Assembly (NCBI GenBank): GCA_016703105.1
Contig: JADJCS010000001.1
Span: 496,001-560,000 of the forward strand
Reading direction: 5' to 3'
DNA from: Flavobacteriales bacterium
GTDB taxonomy: Bacteria > Bacteroidota > Bacteroidia > Flavobacteriales_F > PHOS-HE28
DNA: 64,000 nucleotides
Notes under the pieces: model-generated
What the model saw: the letters and a program-made list of their open reading frames with translations, nothing else
What the model was told of the DNA's origin: nothing
Databases searched by the model: none
Shown here: positions 1-8,036 of the stretch, in pieces
How the letters are laid out: every line of letters begins with the position of its first letter
Numbering within the stretch: position 1 is the first letter of the stretch
Position numbers and translations under genes: made by a program

Positions 1-247
1 CCTTGCTGGCAAGGAGCCCCACGAAGACGCCAAGGTGCGTGGCGATCAACTCCGAGCGCCGGGCGCCCACCTCGTACAGCACTTTGATGGCATCGTTGCG
101 CACCGCTTTATCCTTCCCAGTAAGCACGGCTACGAGATCCGATACCCCCTTGGCATCGCGCTTCTTCACGATCACCTCTGCCAGCGCGCTGTTGGGCTGC
201 TCATCGTTCCGGCCATAGGCCGATGCCAACTCCTCCAATACGCGCAT
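1..247 (-). CDS. Hypothetical protein, N-terminal part (runs off left edge)
   Basis: An open frame on the minus strand starts at an ATG at 247 and continues past the window edge with 82 codons visible. It is helix-rich: it opens MRVLEELASAYG and later reads DLVAVLTGKDKAVRNDAIKV, which resembles HEAT-like helical pairs. It lies 57 nt downstream of the SRPBCC gene at 305-802 and is co-directional with it, so it is probably the last visible gene of the long ArsR-led operon. An in-frame TAG about 35 nt upstream of the ATG limits the start. The family is not recognised with certainty. Confidence 0.55.
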   Translation of the reverse strand, partial: MRVLEELASAYGRNDEQPNSALAEVIVKKRDAKGVSDLVAVLTGKDKAVRNDAIKVLYEVGARRSELIATHLGVFVGLLASK

Positions 248-304
248 GGGTTGTCCGCTTGCGTCAAAGATGCTGATCCCTCCCCTTCCCTATCGCGGTA
301 GCGA

Positions 305-802
305 TCAGCCCTGGCCAGGGAACAACCGCGAAAGGGCGTCCATGGAATCGCACCAACCACCGATATGCGAATCGCGGGAAGCCTCGGTGGCGAGCCCGGT
401 CTGGCGGAACTCGAGACGGGTGCGTCCCTTCTCGTCGTGGAGGGTGACCTCCACACGCGTCTGGTGGCGTGGCGGGTTCACATCCACCACCGGGCGGTCC
501 CACTGATGCGTTAGCACGATGCGCTCGATCGGCGAAACCTCGATGTAGGTGCCGTAAGCGAGATAGTCCAGTCCATCCGGCGCGCGCATGGTCACCTTCC
601 ATTCGCCACCGGTGCGTACGTCGGCTTCGGCCTTCGTGGTGGTGAAAGCGGCGCAGCCGAACCAGTTCGCAAGCATCGCAGGGGTGGTCCAGGCCTTCCA
701 CACCAGTTCACGCGGTGCTTCGAACACCCGGGTGATGCGGATCTCATCAGCGGCCGGGGTCGTAACGTTGTTCCTGGTGCGTTGGACGGCAAGGGTTTCC
801 AT
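305..802 (-). CDS. SRPBCC (AHSA1/START-like) domain protein
   Basis: This 165-residue protein is a single SRPBCC domain, the helix-grip fold that binds hydrophobic ligands in a deep cavity. The family signature FEAPRELVWKAWTTP is at about residues 27-41, followed by an RTGGEWKVTM strand and a C-terminal helix. A tail of about 20 residues precedes the fold. No signal peptide is visible, so it should be cytoplasmic. It is one of nine SRPBCC domains in this operon, 32 nt from its upstream neighbour. The ligand cannot be predicted, since AHSA1-like proteins of this size are mostly uncharacterised. Confidence 0.9.
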   Translation of the reverse strand: METLAVQRTRNNVTTPAADEIRITRVFEAPRELVWKAWTTPAMLANWFGCAAFTTTKAEADVRTGGEWKVTMRAPDGLDYLAYGTYIEVSPIERIVLTHQWDRPVVDVNPPRHQTRVEVTLHDEKGRTRLEFRQTGLATEASRDSHIGGWCDSMDALSRLFPGQG

Positions 803-834
803 AAGGGGCGAAGATACCCGCCCGCTCCGCTGAC

Positions 835-1365
835 CTACTTGCTCCTCTCCACCTCCATCTTCAGTCCGGCCAGACCTGTCTCGAAATCTTTGCCGATCAT
901 CTTGTCCATGTTCATGAACAAGCCGAAGAGCTTGCCCATAAAGAGGTTCGGCCCGTCCATGGTCCAGCGCACTTTGGTGGCATTGCCTTGCGGGGTGAAA
1001 TGGAAGTGCGTGATGCAGTCGCTCTTGAACGGCCGCACGAAACGCAGATCGATCTTCACACCGCTGTTGCCCGCTTCGAGCACTTCCATGGTGCCTTCGC
1101 CGGCCTTGTTATTGCCGACCCAGCCGTACTTGGCGCCCACACCGCTCTGTGCGCCGCTGTGGTCGCGCTTCATGTTCGGGTCCAGCTTGTCCCAAGGGCT
1201 CCAAGCCATCCACCTGTGGAGGTCAGCGATGTGCGGAAGGATCTTCTCCGGTGGAGCATTGACCACCGTGATGCGTTCGTAATGCACAGTGTTGGGCTTC
1301 ATGGCCGCCGCGATGAGGAGGATGACGAGGATGGACGCTAGGCCGAGAAGGATGTACAGGAGCAT
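835..1365 (-). CDS. Membrane-anchored SRPBCC family (polyketide cyclase-like) protein
   Basis: I chose the ATG at 1365 because it begins directly with a hydrophobic helix (LLYILLGLASILVILLIAAA, residues 2-21), giving 176 residues. An upstream in-frame extension would overlap the DoxX-like gene. After the anchor comes a polyketide-cyclase-type SRPBCC domain with MAWSPWDKLDPNM and a C-terminal segment (LFGLFMNMDKMIGKDFETGL) that closely matches the paralogue at 3409-3996. The protein is probably tethered to the inner membrane with its pocket exposed. Its substrate is unknown. Confidence 0.88.
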   Translation of the reverse strand: MLLYILLGLASILVILLIAAAMKPNTVHYERITVVNAPPEKILPHIADLHRWMAWSPWDKLDPNMKRDHSGAQSGVGAKYGWVGNNKAGEGTMEVLEAGNSGVKIDLRFVRPFKSDCITHFHFTPQGNATKVRWTMDGPNLFMGKLFGLFMNMDKMIGKDFETGLAGLKMEVERSK

Positions 1366-1378
1366 GGTGTGGGTGTTG

Positions 1379-1768
1379 TCAGTTGTTGGCGGTTGTGTGC
1401 AGTGATAGCCGCTTGTGATGTAGCCAATAGGCCACGAGCAGCACCGCGATGAACAGGAACATCGGGGCCCAAACGCTGACCGGATCACTGATCGCCCAGA
1501 AGGAGATCACCGCGGCGACCAGATCGATGAAAAGGCCGAAGTACGCCCACTCTTTCACGCGCGCAGGGATCATAGGCATCAGGATGGCGATCGCGCCCAG
1601 GATCTTGGCCACGGAGATCATCTGGATGAAGTAGAGCGGGTAGCCCATCTTGACATGCAGGTAATCCACGGCCTGCTCGTTCAGGGTTAGACCCCCGATG
1701 CTGGAGAAGATCATGAAGGCGCTGAAGAGCGCGGTGATGATCCAGTAGGCGATGTTGAGTTCCTTCAT
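1379..1768 (-). CDS. DoxX-like family membrane protein
   Basis: The protein has 129 residues with four predicted transmembrane helices (about 8-27, 45-65, 72-90 and 95-115). It shows the DoxX-like pattern KMGYPLYFIQMISVAKILGA followed by MIPARVKEWAYFG. Its ATG overlaps the stop of the upstream SRPBCC gene by 4 nt, which implies translational coupling. Genes of this family often sit beside AHSA1-like genes in Bacteroidota. The molecular function of the soluble-partner-less DoxX-like group is unknown. Confidence 0.85.
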   Translation of the reverse strand: MKELNIAYWIITALFSAFMIFSSIGGLTLNEQAVDYLHVKMGYPLYFIQMISVAKILGAIAILMPMIPARVKEWAYFGLFIDLVAAVISFWAISDPVSVWAPMFLFIAVLLVAYWLHHKRLSLHTTANN

Positions 1769-2241
1769 TGCTGTTCGGCGTTGGGGCGCGTCATGGCGCG
1801 CCCGTACAGGAGGTTTTCAAGTTTGTCCAGGTTCTCTTCGTTCGCGGCTTTGATAATTGCGCGGATAAGCGTCAGTTCTGCGGCGGTGCTGAAACGCATG
1901 GTCCATTCGATACGGGTACCGCCATCAACTTCGGTCAAAGTCACCATGGCTTTGTAGAAGTGCATCTCCTTCAAGTGGTCGAACTCCAGGTAGCCTGGCG
2001 CCTCGATCTGCTTGAAAACGCAGGTGTTGTTGAAGTCCATCGCGTTCGGCCCGTGCATGGTGAACTCCCACAGGCCTTCAGGTCTCAACTCGAAGCGATG
2101 GAAGGTGTTGGTGAATCCGTTCGGTCCCCACCCGCGCGCGAGCTGCGTGGGATCGGTCCAGACAAGGAAGACCCGCTCGCGTGGGGCGGCGATGATCCGC
2201 GTGGTGCGCACTTCGCGGTCGATCATGGATCCGGTACTCAT
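1765..2241 (-). CDS. SRPBCC (AHSA1-like) domain protein
   Basis: I chose the ATG at 2241 because it overlaps the stop codon of the upstream gene in an ATGA arrangement and gives a normal N-terminus (MSTGSMIDREVRTTRII). The 158-residue product has the AHSA1 signature IAAPRERVFLVWTDPTQLA and the typical GWGPNGFTNTFHRFELRPEG loop, ending in NLDKLENLLYGRA. It is a single cytoplasmic ligand-binding-type domain. Similar sequences are widespread in ArsR-SRPBCC gene pairs; no enzymatic role is established. Confidence 0.9.
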   Translation of the reverse strand: MSTGSMIDREVRTTRIIAAPRERVFLVWTDPTQLARGWGPNGFTNTFHRFELRPEGLWEFTMHGPNAMDFNNTCVFKQIEAPGYLEFDHLKEMHFYKAMVTLTEVDGGTRIEWTMRFSTAAELTLIRAIIKAANEENLDKLENLLYGRAMTRPNAEQQ

Positions 2242-2936
2242 TTCTTCTTCGCTGCCTTCTTCCGTGCGGCCTTCTTCATCTTCACAGGCCACCGCACTTC
2301 GATCGCCGCCACCTTGGCCTTCACGATGTCCTTCACCAGCGAAGCGGGCAACGGCTTCTCGGGCGTGAACTGGATGGTGCCCTTGCTCACCGTGAAGTCC
2401 TTCAGTCGTTCCTTGAAGCCAACAGGCACGGAACCATACAGCGCAACGTGGTTCTTCGCCGCGCCCATGTATACCAGCGGGTGCCCATTGTACTTGAAGG
2501 CGGGCAGCCCATAGCCGAAGTGTTCTTCAGTGCCGGGCGCGGCAGCGAGGATCCGCTTGCGCAGTGCTCCCAAGGCCTTGCGCTGATCGGGTGGAAGTTG
2601 CTTCAGGTACTCATCCGTGTTCGTCGGTTTCTTCGGCAAGTCGCGCATGGTCTTACTCGTTATTGTGGAATTCAGTCCGGTAACTTTCAACTTCTTACGA
2701 AGGACTGGCAGCGTCGCTGGCCCGAAGCCGTGCAACTCCAAGAGCTCCTTCTCGGTCCGTTCGGCCAATTCCTTCAGCGTGATGATCCCCGCATGCTCCA
2801 ACGCCCTTCGCGCCGGTGCTGCAAGATCCGCCATCCAGCCATCCTGCGGCGCTCGTGCAGCCTCGCATTGCGGACAAGTCGGGCAGTCGCTGGTTTTGTT
2901 GAAACGGTGTCCGTTCGTGCAAGTGCGTAGTGGCAT
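2238..2936 (-). CDS. Zinc-ribbon, helix-hairpin-like and DUF1801 multidomain protein
   Basis: This 232-residue protein combines three parts. Residues 6-24 hold Cys6, Cys18, Cys21 and Cys24 (CPTCPQC), a likely zinc ribbon. Residues 35-90 resemble the RNA polymerase alpha C-terminal helix-hairpin fold (GIITLKELAERT...LHGFGPATLPVLRKKL). Residues 105-215 are a DUF1801/YdhG-like domain (TDEYLKQLPPDQRKAL...FGYGLPAFKYNGHPLVYMG). A Lys/Ala-rich tail closes the protein. The zinc ribbon, the helix-hairpin and the basic tail suggest nucleic-acid contact, but this is inference. A second DUF1801 protein lies at 7118-7507. Confidence 0.85.
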   Translation of the reverse strand: MPLRTCTNGHRFNKTSDCPTCPQCEAARAPQDGWMADLAAPARRALEHAGIITLKELAERTEKELLELHGFGPATLPVLRKKLKVTGLNSTITSKTMRDLPKKPTNTDEYLKQLPPDQRKALGALRKRILAAAPGTEEHFGYGLPAFKYNGHPLVYMGAAKNHVALYGSVPVGFKERLKDFTVSKGTIQFTPEKPLPASLVKDIVKAKVAAIEVRWPVKMKKAARKKAAKKK

Positions 2937-2954
2937 GTGGTAACGAGGTGCCGA

Positions 2955-3362
2955 TCACTGCACGTGTTTCGGATCCATCCAGAACACTTCCCAGATGTGG
3001 CCATCCAGATCGTTGAAGCTCCGGGCGAACATGAAGCCGTGGTCCTCTGCGGGACGGCACTCGGTGGCACCACCGGCAAGTGCTCTGTTGTACATGGCAT
3101 CCACCGCTTCGCGACTATCCACGGACAAGGCCAGGAGCACTTCGGTATGCTTCGTGGGATCGGCCGCGGACTTTCCCTCTGGCAAGAACCGTTGGATGCT
3201 CGAAGATGTGTGCAGCATGCAGTAGATGGTTTCGCTGATCACCAAACAGGCCGCGTCCTCATTGGTGAATTGCATGTTGAAACTCCAGCCGAGCTTTTTG
3301 AAGAAGGACATGCTGGTGGCAAGGGCTTTCACTTGCATGTTGACGAAGATCTGGGTGTGCAT
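2955..3362 (-). CDS. VOC family (glyoxalase/bleomycin-resistance-like) protein
   Basis: The 135-residue protein has the paired beta-alpha-beta-beta-beta modules of the vicinal oxygen chelate fold. It opens with IFVNMQVKALATSMSFFKKL and ends with SFNDLDGHIWEVFWMDP, where the Glu of IWEV is at the usual metal-ligand position. It resembles the extradiol-dioxygenase-like group found near DUF1801 and AHSA1 genes. Substrate and metal dependence cannot be predicted. It lies 18 nt downstream of the zinc-ribbon/DUF1801 gene's stop-start junction region and 46 nt from the next upstream gene. Confidence 0.88.
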   Translation of the reverse strand: MHTQIFVNMQVKALATSMSFFKKLGWSFNMQFTNEDAACLVISETIYCMLHTSSSIQRFLPEGKSAADPTKHTEVLLALSVDSREAVDAMYNRALAGGATECRPAEDHGFMFARSFNDLDGHIWEVFWMDPKHVQ

Positions 3363-3408
3363 CGCGTCGTATGTTGGTTGGGTTGTTGGCAGGCTTGGGT
3401 CGAGGGGC

Positions 3409-3996
3409 TCAACAGGATGTTGCGGTGCTATCCTGCGGAGCAGTGATCGGTTCTATGGGCGCAGGTTCCAGGCCTGGCAGCACCTTGTTCATCCGCGCGA
3501 ATCCTTCCTCGTACTTGTCGCCGATCATCTTGTCCATGTCCATGAACATGCACATGATCTTGCTGAAGAAATTGTGGTCGCTGCTGGTGCGTTCGGTCAA
3601 CTTGGTGCCGCCTTCGGTCGGTTCGAGCAACAACTCCGCGATAGCCTTCCCCTCGAACGGCTCGATGAACGATAGGTCCACTTTCACGTATTCGTTCGGC
3701 TTGCTTTCCAGGATGGTCATCCGGCCTTCACCCATGTCACTGTTGCCTTTCCAGTGGAAGTTCGCGCCCACGCCGCTCTCCGTTTCGTTGTAGGTGTACG
3801 CGGCGTTCGGATCCGAATCGCCCCAGGCATTGAACTGCTGCCACTTTTCGAAGTTGTTCACGTGCTCGAACACGACTTCGGGCGGTGCTGCGATGGTGGC
3901 GCTGCGCTCAACCGTGTAGCCGTCCGGCTGGAAGCGCGAAACGATGATGATGCCGACAATGACGACGGCCAGGCCAATGAGTAGCTTCTTGATCAT
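3409..3996 (-). CDS. Membrane-anchored SRPBCC family protein
   Basis: The 195-residue product begins with a hydrophobic anchor (LLIGLAVVIVGIIIV, residues 5-19) and continues as a polyketide-cyclase-like SRPBCC domain (ATIAAPPEVVFEHVNNFEKW). The C-terminal helix carries CMFMDMDKMIGDKYEEGF, nearly the same motif as in the 835-1365 protein, so the two are paralogues. The last 20 residues are Pro/Thr-rich. A signal-anchor topology at the inner membrane is the simplest reading. Confidence 0.88.
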   Translation of the reverse strand: MIKKLLIGLAVVIVGIIIVSRFQPDGYTVERSATIAAPPEVVFEHVNNFEKWQQFNAWGDSDPNAAYTYNETESGVGANFHWKGNSDMGEGRMTILESKPNEYVKVDLSFIEPFEGKAIAELLLEPTEGGTKLTERTSSDHNFFSKIMCMFMDMDKMIGDKYEEGFARMNKVLPGLEPAPIEPITAPQDSTATSC

Positions 3997-4020
3997 GGTG
4001 GAATGGGTGTTCGGTTCGGG

Positions 4021-4524
4021 TTAGTTGTTTTCTTGGGCGACGGTGAAGGCGATCAGACGGTCGAGCGTTTCGTTCCAGCCGAGCGCGTGCTCCTCGCAAT
4101 GGACCACCGAGGCGAACGTGGTCTGGTTCAACGTGAGCAGCATGGTGGTTCCGCGTTGTTCGAAGGTGATCTCCACCACCGTGTCGCACCAGATATCTCC
4201 TTCACCGTCCTCGCGCAACCAGGTGAAGACAAGGCGCGACGGTGCGTTGATGTGCGTGTACTCGCCGCGCACCCAATGGTCGCTGCCATCCGGTGCGCGC
4301 ATGCAGAACCGGTATTTCCCTCCCACACGGAAGTCCTGCTCGCAATAGGGCAGGGTGAAATCGTTCGGGCCCCACCAGCGAACGAGGTGCTTGGGATGGC
4401 TCCATGCTTCGAAGACCAGTTCGCGCGGCGCATTGATCATGCGCGAGAGCACGAGCGTGCGCTGGTCTGTGTCTGTTACTGCAAGGTTGTTCGTGTCCTG
4501 TTGGTCTATTGAAAGGGTGGCCAT
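4021..4524 (-). CDS. SRPBCC (AHSA1-like) domain protein
   Basis: I chose the ATG at 4524 (MATLSIDQQDTNN), which lies 16 nt after the stop of the upstream SDR gene; longer in-frame starts would overlap that gene. The 167-residue protein carries SRMINAPRELVFEAWSHPKH, RWWGPNDFTLPYCEQDFRVG and GKYRFCMRAPDGSDHW, all typical of AHSA1-like proteins that follow ArsR repressors. It is cytoplasmic and probably binds a small hydrophobic ligand that is unidentified. Confidence 0.9.
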   Translation of the reverse strand: MATLSIDQQDTNNLAVTDTDQRTLVLSRMINAPRELVFEAWSHPKHLVRWWGPNDFTLPYCEQDFRVGGKYRFCMRAPDGSDHWVRGEYTHINAPSRLVFTWLREDGEGDIWCDTVVEITFEQRGTTMLLTLNQTTFASVVHCEEHALGWNETLDRLIAFTVAQENN

Positions 4525-4540
4525 GGTCAAGTCGTTTTGG

Positions 4541-5338
4541 TCAATCGACGATCGCGCCGGAGGTGAGGTTCGCGATGGCGCCTGTCGTGGCACCAGCACG
4601 ATCGGAAGCGAGGAAGGCCGCGTCTTCGGCCACTTCATTCAAGGTTGGTAGACGCCCGAGCAAGGTTCCGGTACGCGCGCTTTCGGCGAGCATGGCCTCG
4701 GCCGTGGTCCCCTGTTGAAGGGCAACAAGTGCGAAGACCTCGCCGGCATAAGAGGTTGGCAAGGCTTCCGGTATGGCGTGGGATCGCAAACAGACCACGC
4801 GCACTTCATGCATACCGAGTTCACCCGCAAGGATCCGTGAGAAACCCTCTACTGCTGCGCAGGTAACACCATAGCCGAGGAAGCCCGATGCGCTCATCCG
4901 CGAACCGGGCGTGGAAAGCGTGAGGATGACCCCACTGCGTTGCTTCACCATGTGCCGTGCAGCAGCTTGAGCGGTGATGAAGTTGCTGCGGACAAACCCC
5001 TCGACCGGTGTATAGAGATCGTCCAGACTTTGGTCGAGGAATGCTTTCCCTTGGATGTGCATGACGCCAATGGCGTTCATCTCGATATCGATGCGCCCGC
5101 TCCTTTGGCACACACCATCGGCATGTTCCTGAACGGCGCGTTCATCAAGAGCATCCAGTTGTTCGAGCTCCGCTTTGCCCCCTCTGCTCCTAATGTCCTC
5201 GGCAACTACTTCCAATTTGGATCGTGTACGACCGGTGAGGTATACCGTAGCCCCTTCACGCGCGAAGACGCGGGCCACGGCCCCACCGATGGATCCAGCA
5301 CCTCCGTGGATGATCGCGATCTTGTTCTTCAGCAGCAT
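4541..5338 (-). CDS. SDR-superfamily oxidoreductase, divergent active site
   Basis: Translation from the ATG at 5338 gives 265 residues starting MLLKNKIAIIHGGAGSIGG, a Rossmann dinucleotide site, followed by LTGRTRSKLEVV. The active-site stretch reads TLSTPGSRMSASGFLGYGVTC. The Tyr is present, but the Lys of the canonical YxxxK is replaced by Cys, and the usual NNAG is NAIG. The family fold and C-terminal DAAFLASDRAGATTGAIANL segment are intact. It may bind NAD(P) without classical dehydrogenase chemistry. It lies between SRPBCC and membrane-protein genes in the same operon. Confidence 0.85.
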   Translation of the reverse strand: MLLKNKIAIIHGGAGSIGGAVARVFAREGATVYLTGRTRSKLEVVAEDIRSRGGKAELEQLDALDERAVQEHADGVCQRSGRIDIEMNAIGVMHIQGKAFLDQSLDDLYTPVEGFVRSNFITAQAAARHMVKQRSGVILTLSTPGSRMSASGFLGYGVTCAAVEGFSRILAGELGMHEVRVVCLRSHAIPEALPTSYAGEVFALVALQQGTTAEAMLAESARTGTLLGRLPTLNEVAEDAAFLASDRAGATTGAIANLTSGAIVD

Positions 5339-5378
5339 CGGGTGGGTCGTTTGTTCATGTGGTTCATTGCTCCTATGG

Positions 5379-5801
5379 TCATCGGCTTTGGTGGACCACT
5401 TCCGCTGCCGTCGAATGGTGAATGCGTCGAACATCCGCTCGTACACTGCGCGCTTCCAGCCAGGCCAAGCCACCCACGAAGAGCACTTCAACCAACAGAT
5501 GCAAAGTGCCCAGCGCGCTCAGTTCACTAGTCTTGTTGAAGAGCAAGCCCATGCAGAAGAGGGCGTAGAGCGCATTCGCGATGATGAGCGTCCAAACCGG
5601 TATGGGCCGATAGGCTTTGAGCAGTGTGATCGTCCCTGAGAAAGCGCCGTAGCATAGCCCAACGATCCCCAACCGCCCGAACCACTCCACTGAAAGACCC
5701 GAAAGCGGCGACCAGACCTCCCGACCGAAGTACAGGACAAGTCCCGCCGTGATGCCAGCGATGGCATCCGTTCGGATCAGGGTAGGGAGAGACCAGGTCA
5801 T
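5379..5801 (-). CDS. Small four-helix membrane protein of unknown function
   Basis: The protein has 140 residues with four hydrophobic segments at about 13-30, 42-62, 70-90 and 98-116 and a basic C-terminus (ARSVRADVRRIHHS). Its ATG overlaps the stop of the upstream AlkD-like gene by 4 nt (ATGA). The size and topology recall DoxX-like or SPW-repeat proteins, but no diagnostic motif is visible, so no function is assigned. It is encoded 40 nt upstream of the SDR gene. Confidence 0.75.
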   Translation of the reverse strand: MTWSLPTLIRTDAIAGITAGLVLYFGREVWSPLSGLSVEWFGRLGIVGLCYGAFSGTITLLKAYRPIPVWTLIIANALYALFCMGLLFNKTSELSALGTLHLLVEVLFVGGLAWLEARSVRADVRRIHHSTAAEVVHQSR

Positions 5802-6574
5802 GGGCGTTTGACTTTGGCTTTTGGTCGGTGGGCGAGATCCCGCGCCCTTACGACATCCCGCTTCTTCGCCCGCTTCGCGATCATCGGTCGCTTGATGTCG
5901 CGCAGCACATCCTTACCCACCCATCGTTCGGTCACGTTCGTGCTCGTTGCGAGGTCCTCAGCGAGATCCATTACCGTTGCGTGCATTTCAGAGCTCGTGT
6001 TCGCCAAGCCGCGCAAGGCCCAGCTCACGCCCTTCTTCACGAAGTTGCGTTCATCGCTAGCGGCTCTATTCACCAGCGGCAGGAACTTCTTGAGAGCCTT
6101 GGGATCTTTATCGTTGCGGTGAAGGCTCAAGCACGCTAGCAGCGCGAACGCCGCGCGCTTGATGAACTCCTGTTCGCTCTTGGCCCAGATGGGAACCTTG
6201 TCCCACGCGTGCGGCACTTGATCCCACAGCTTGAAACAGGCCGTGTCGCAGATGGCCCAGTTGTCAAAATCCTTGCACCAGGCATCCATCTCTTTCGGGG
6301 TCACCTGCAACGGATCGGCGATCATCGTGGCCACCAAACGCGCCTCGTACCAGCCGGTCTTCCATAGTTGCTGTGCCAGTTGGTGATCCGTGCCGATCGC
6401 CTTCGAAACCTTCTGCATATCGGCCATGCGCATGCCCCAAGCCTTGTTCGTGTGGATGCCGAAGCGCTTGCCCATGTCCTCGCGCACACGCGAACTGCCC
6501 AGGCTTTCCAGCCAGGTCATCACCGATCGCAGGTCGGTAGCGGTCGCCGCTTTGGTTTGGGCCTTCTTTGCCAT
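5798..6574 (-). CDS. DNA alkylation repair protein, AlkD-like HEAT-repeat glycosylase
   Basis: I chose the ATG at 6574 (MAKKAQTKAATATDLRSVMT), giving 258 residues. The protein shows the AlkD/AlkC-like solenoid pattern: GIHTNKAWGMRMADMQKVSK, TGWYEARLVATMIADP, DNWAICDTACFKLW and FIKRAAFALLACLSLH. Relatives remove N3- and N7-alkylated purines without base flipping. A Lys/Arg-rich tail may help DNA binding. Its position inside an SRPBCC operon suggests, but does not prove, a response to small reactive compounds. Confidence 0.88.
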   Translation of the reverse strand: MAKKAQTKAATATDLRSVMTWLESLGSSRVREDMGKRFGIHTNKAWGMRMADMQKVSKAIGTDHQLAQQLWKTGWYEARLVATMIADPLQVTPKEMDAWCKDFDNWAICDTACFKLWDQVPHAWDKVPIWAKSEQEFIKRAAFALLACLSLHRNDKDPKALKKFLPLVNRAASDERNFVKKGVSWALRGLANTSSEMHATVMDLAEDLATSTNVTERWVGKDVLRDIKRPMIAKRAKKRDVVRARDLAHRPKAKVKRP

Positions 6575-6617
6575 GATGCTGTCTTCTCCGTGCCTCCGTG
6601 TCTCCATGTGAGCCTCG

Positions 6618-7082
6618 TTACTCGCCCACGATCCAGTTCAGCTCCGTGCGGTAGTCCTTCGGGTCCTCTACCTCGTTCGGATTGTTCAGGTAGCACTCCC
6701 AGAAGCGGCCGGTCTCGCCGTGACCGTTCGCGCGCACCCACTTCTGTAACGCTGGCCACGCCTGCGCTAATCCTTCGTAGGGTCCTTGATAAACGCTGCG
6801 CACGACGCGTGCAGCAGGCAACTTGCTGTTGACCATGCGTCCTTCAGGCTTGATCGCTTTCGCAACCGGAAATCCGATCTCAAAGTCGAAGGTGTCGCTG
6901 GGTCGCCGGTGATGGTAGGAGAACATCGGCCCGGCTGGTTTCATGCCTTGCGCGTCGAGGACGCTGAGGATCTCCTGGATCGCAGGGTCCATGTACTTGG
7001 GCATGTCGCGGCCAGGGACCACGAGCGGGATCGCGGCGGTGATGACTTCTTTGGTGGTGATGAGTTCGGGTGTGGTCATCAT
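6618..7082 (-). CDS. GyrI-like small-molecule-binding domain protein
   Basis: The 154-residue protein has no DNA-binding domain and consists of a GyrI-like (AraC effector-binding, SHS2-type) fold: FDFEIGFPVAKAIKPEGRMV, AARVVRSVYQGPYEGLAQAW and GRFWECYLNNPNEVEDPKDY. Such stand-alone domains bind cationic or hydrophobic small molecules, and some hydrolyse cyclopropanoids. It sits 35-45 nt from its neighbours in the operon. The ligand is unknown. Confidence 0.88.
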   Translation of the reverse strand: MMTTPELITTKEVITAAIPLVVPGRDMPKYMDPAIQEILSVLDAQGMKPAGPMFSYHHRRPSDTFDFEIGFPVAKAIKPEGRMVNSKLPAARVVRSVYQGPYEGLAQAWPALQKWVRANGHGETGRFWECYLNNPNEVEDPKDYRTELNWIVGE

Positions 7083-7117
7083 GGTGTTGGGGCGCGAGAT
7101 CTCGCGCCCTTATTTGG

Positions 7118-7507
7118 TTAGACGAGTTGTATCCACGCGCTCACGATGGCCTGCAGCGCTTGTTGTCTCGCAGTGATGTCCTTGCCGTCCTTGAAGACGA
7201 TCTGGCCGCGATCGTTGCCGAGCCACTTGATCATGCCCGCCGGATCCGGAATGCGATCCTTCACCACGATACTCTTGGCCTTCGCACCAGCATGCAGGAT
7301 CACCATGGGTTCCTTCACGTGTTTCGGGCCGTTCAGCGTAGCGAACCAGTCAGCGGTCCGGAAACTGGCCGTGTTCCATTTCACACCTTCCACGATCGAC
7401 CTGTCAGCAGCGAGGATGATCTCGCGTAGCTGGTCGATCTCCTTGCGCAACGGGTGCTTGTGGGCATCGAGGAGTTCGGAAACGGCCGTATCGAAGCGGT
7501 TCGCCAT
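7118..7507 (-). CDS. DUF1801 domain-containing protein
   Basis: This 129-residue protein is a compact DUF1801 (YdhG-like) domain with HPLRKEIDQLREIILAADRS, EGVKWNTASFRTADWFATLN and a VVKDRIPDPAG loop. It lacks the zinc ribbon and helix-hairpin of the second DUF1801 protein in this operon. Its start lies 6 nt after the stop of the upstream SRPBCC gene, which supports co-translation. The biochemical function of DUF1801 is unknown. Confidence 0.88.
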   Translation of the reverse strand: MANRFDTAVSELLDAHKHPLRKEIDQLREIILAADRSIVEGVKWNTASFRTADWFATLNGPKHVKEPMVILHAGAKAKSIVVKDRIPDPAGMIKWLGNDRGQIVFKDGKDITARQQALQAIVSAWIQLV

Positions 7508-7513
7508 GGTACT

Positions 7514-7993
7514 TCAGTGCTTCGCGTTGAGGAAGTTGTCCAGGTGATCGTAACTGGCATCCAGGCCACTGGCCATCGGTCCGGCCAGCACACCATCGCG
7601 CGCCTTCGTGCTCTCATATTCAACCACTAGCGACATGAGCGTCACGCCGTTCTCTTCGGTCAGTGTGCCCGTATTCGTCGCTTCGCCTTCGTACCAGGCA
7701 TCGTCGAATTGCTCGGTGGTCTTCAGCAGCGATGGCGGATCCACGTCCAGCACGGTGCCGCCCATGCCCATTTCGCGACCGTCGGCATTGGTCCAAACCC
7801 AGCGGTATCGGCCACCGACACGCAGGTCCATCTCACTGGTGGTCATCGTCCATCCCGGCGGGCCATGAAGCCATTGGCTTACCATTTCAGCTTGGCTCAT
7901 CGCAGCAAAGACCAGCTCACGCGGGGCCTTGAAGCTGCGCGTGATCAGGATAGCGCGTTCACCATGCGGTGTGATCTTGACCTTGGTACTCAT
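7514..7993 (-). CDS. SRPBCC (AHSA1-like) domain protein
   Basis: I chose the ATG at 7993 (MSTKVKITPHGERAILITRS), 43 nt after the upstream stop; longer in-frame starts run into the upstream SRPBCC gene. The 159-residue protein has SFKAPRELVFAAMSQAEMV, WLHGPPGWTMTTSEMDLRVG and a long C-terminal helix (ASGLDASYDHLDNFLNAKH). It belongs to the AHSA1-like group that accompanies ArsR repressors. It is probably cytoplasmic, with an unknown ligand. Confidence 0.9.
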   Translation of the reverse strand: MSTKVKITPHGERAILITRSFKAPRELVFAAMSQAEMVSQWLHGPPGWTMTTSEMDLRVGGRYRWVWTNADGREMGMGGTVLDVDPPSLLKTTEQFDDAWYEGEATNTGTLTEENGVTLMSLVVEYESTKARDGVLAGPMASGLDASYDHLDNFLNAKH

Positions 7994-8036
7994 GCTCTTG
8001 TGATCGTTGCGAATGACTTGTGTGACTTGCTTCAGT

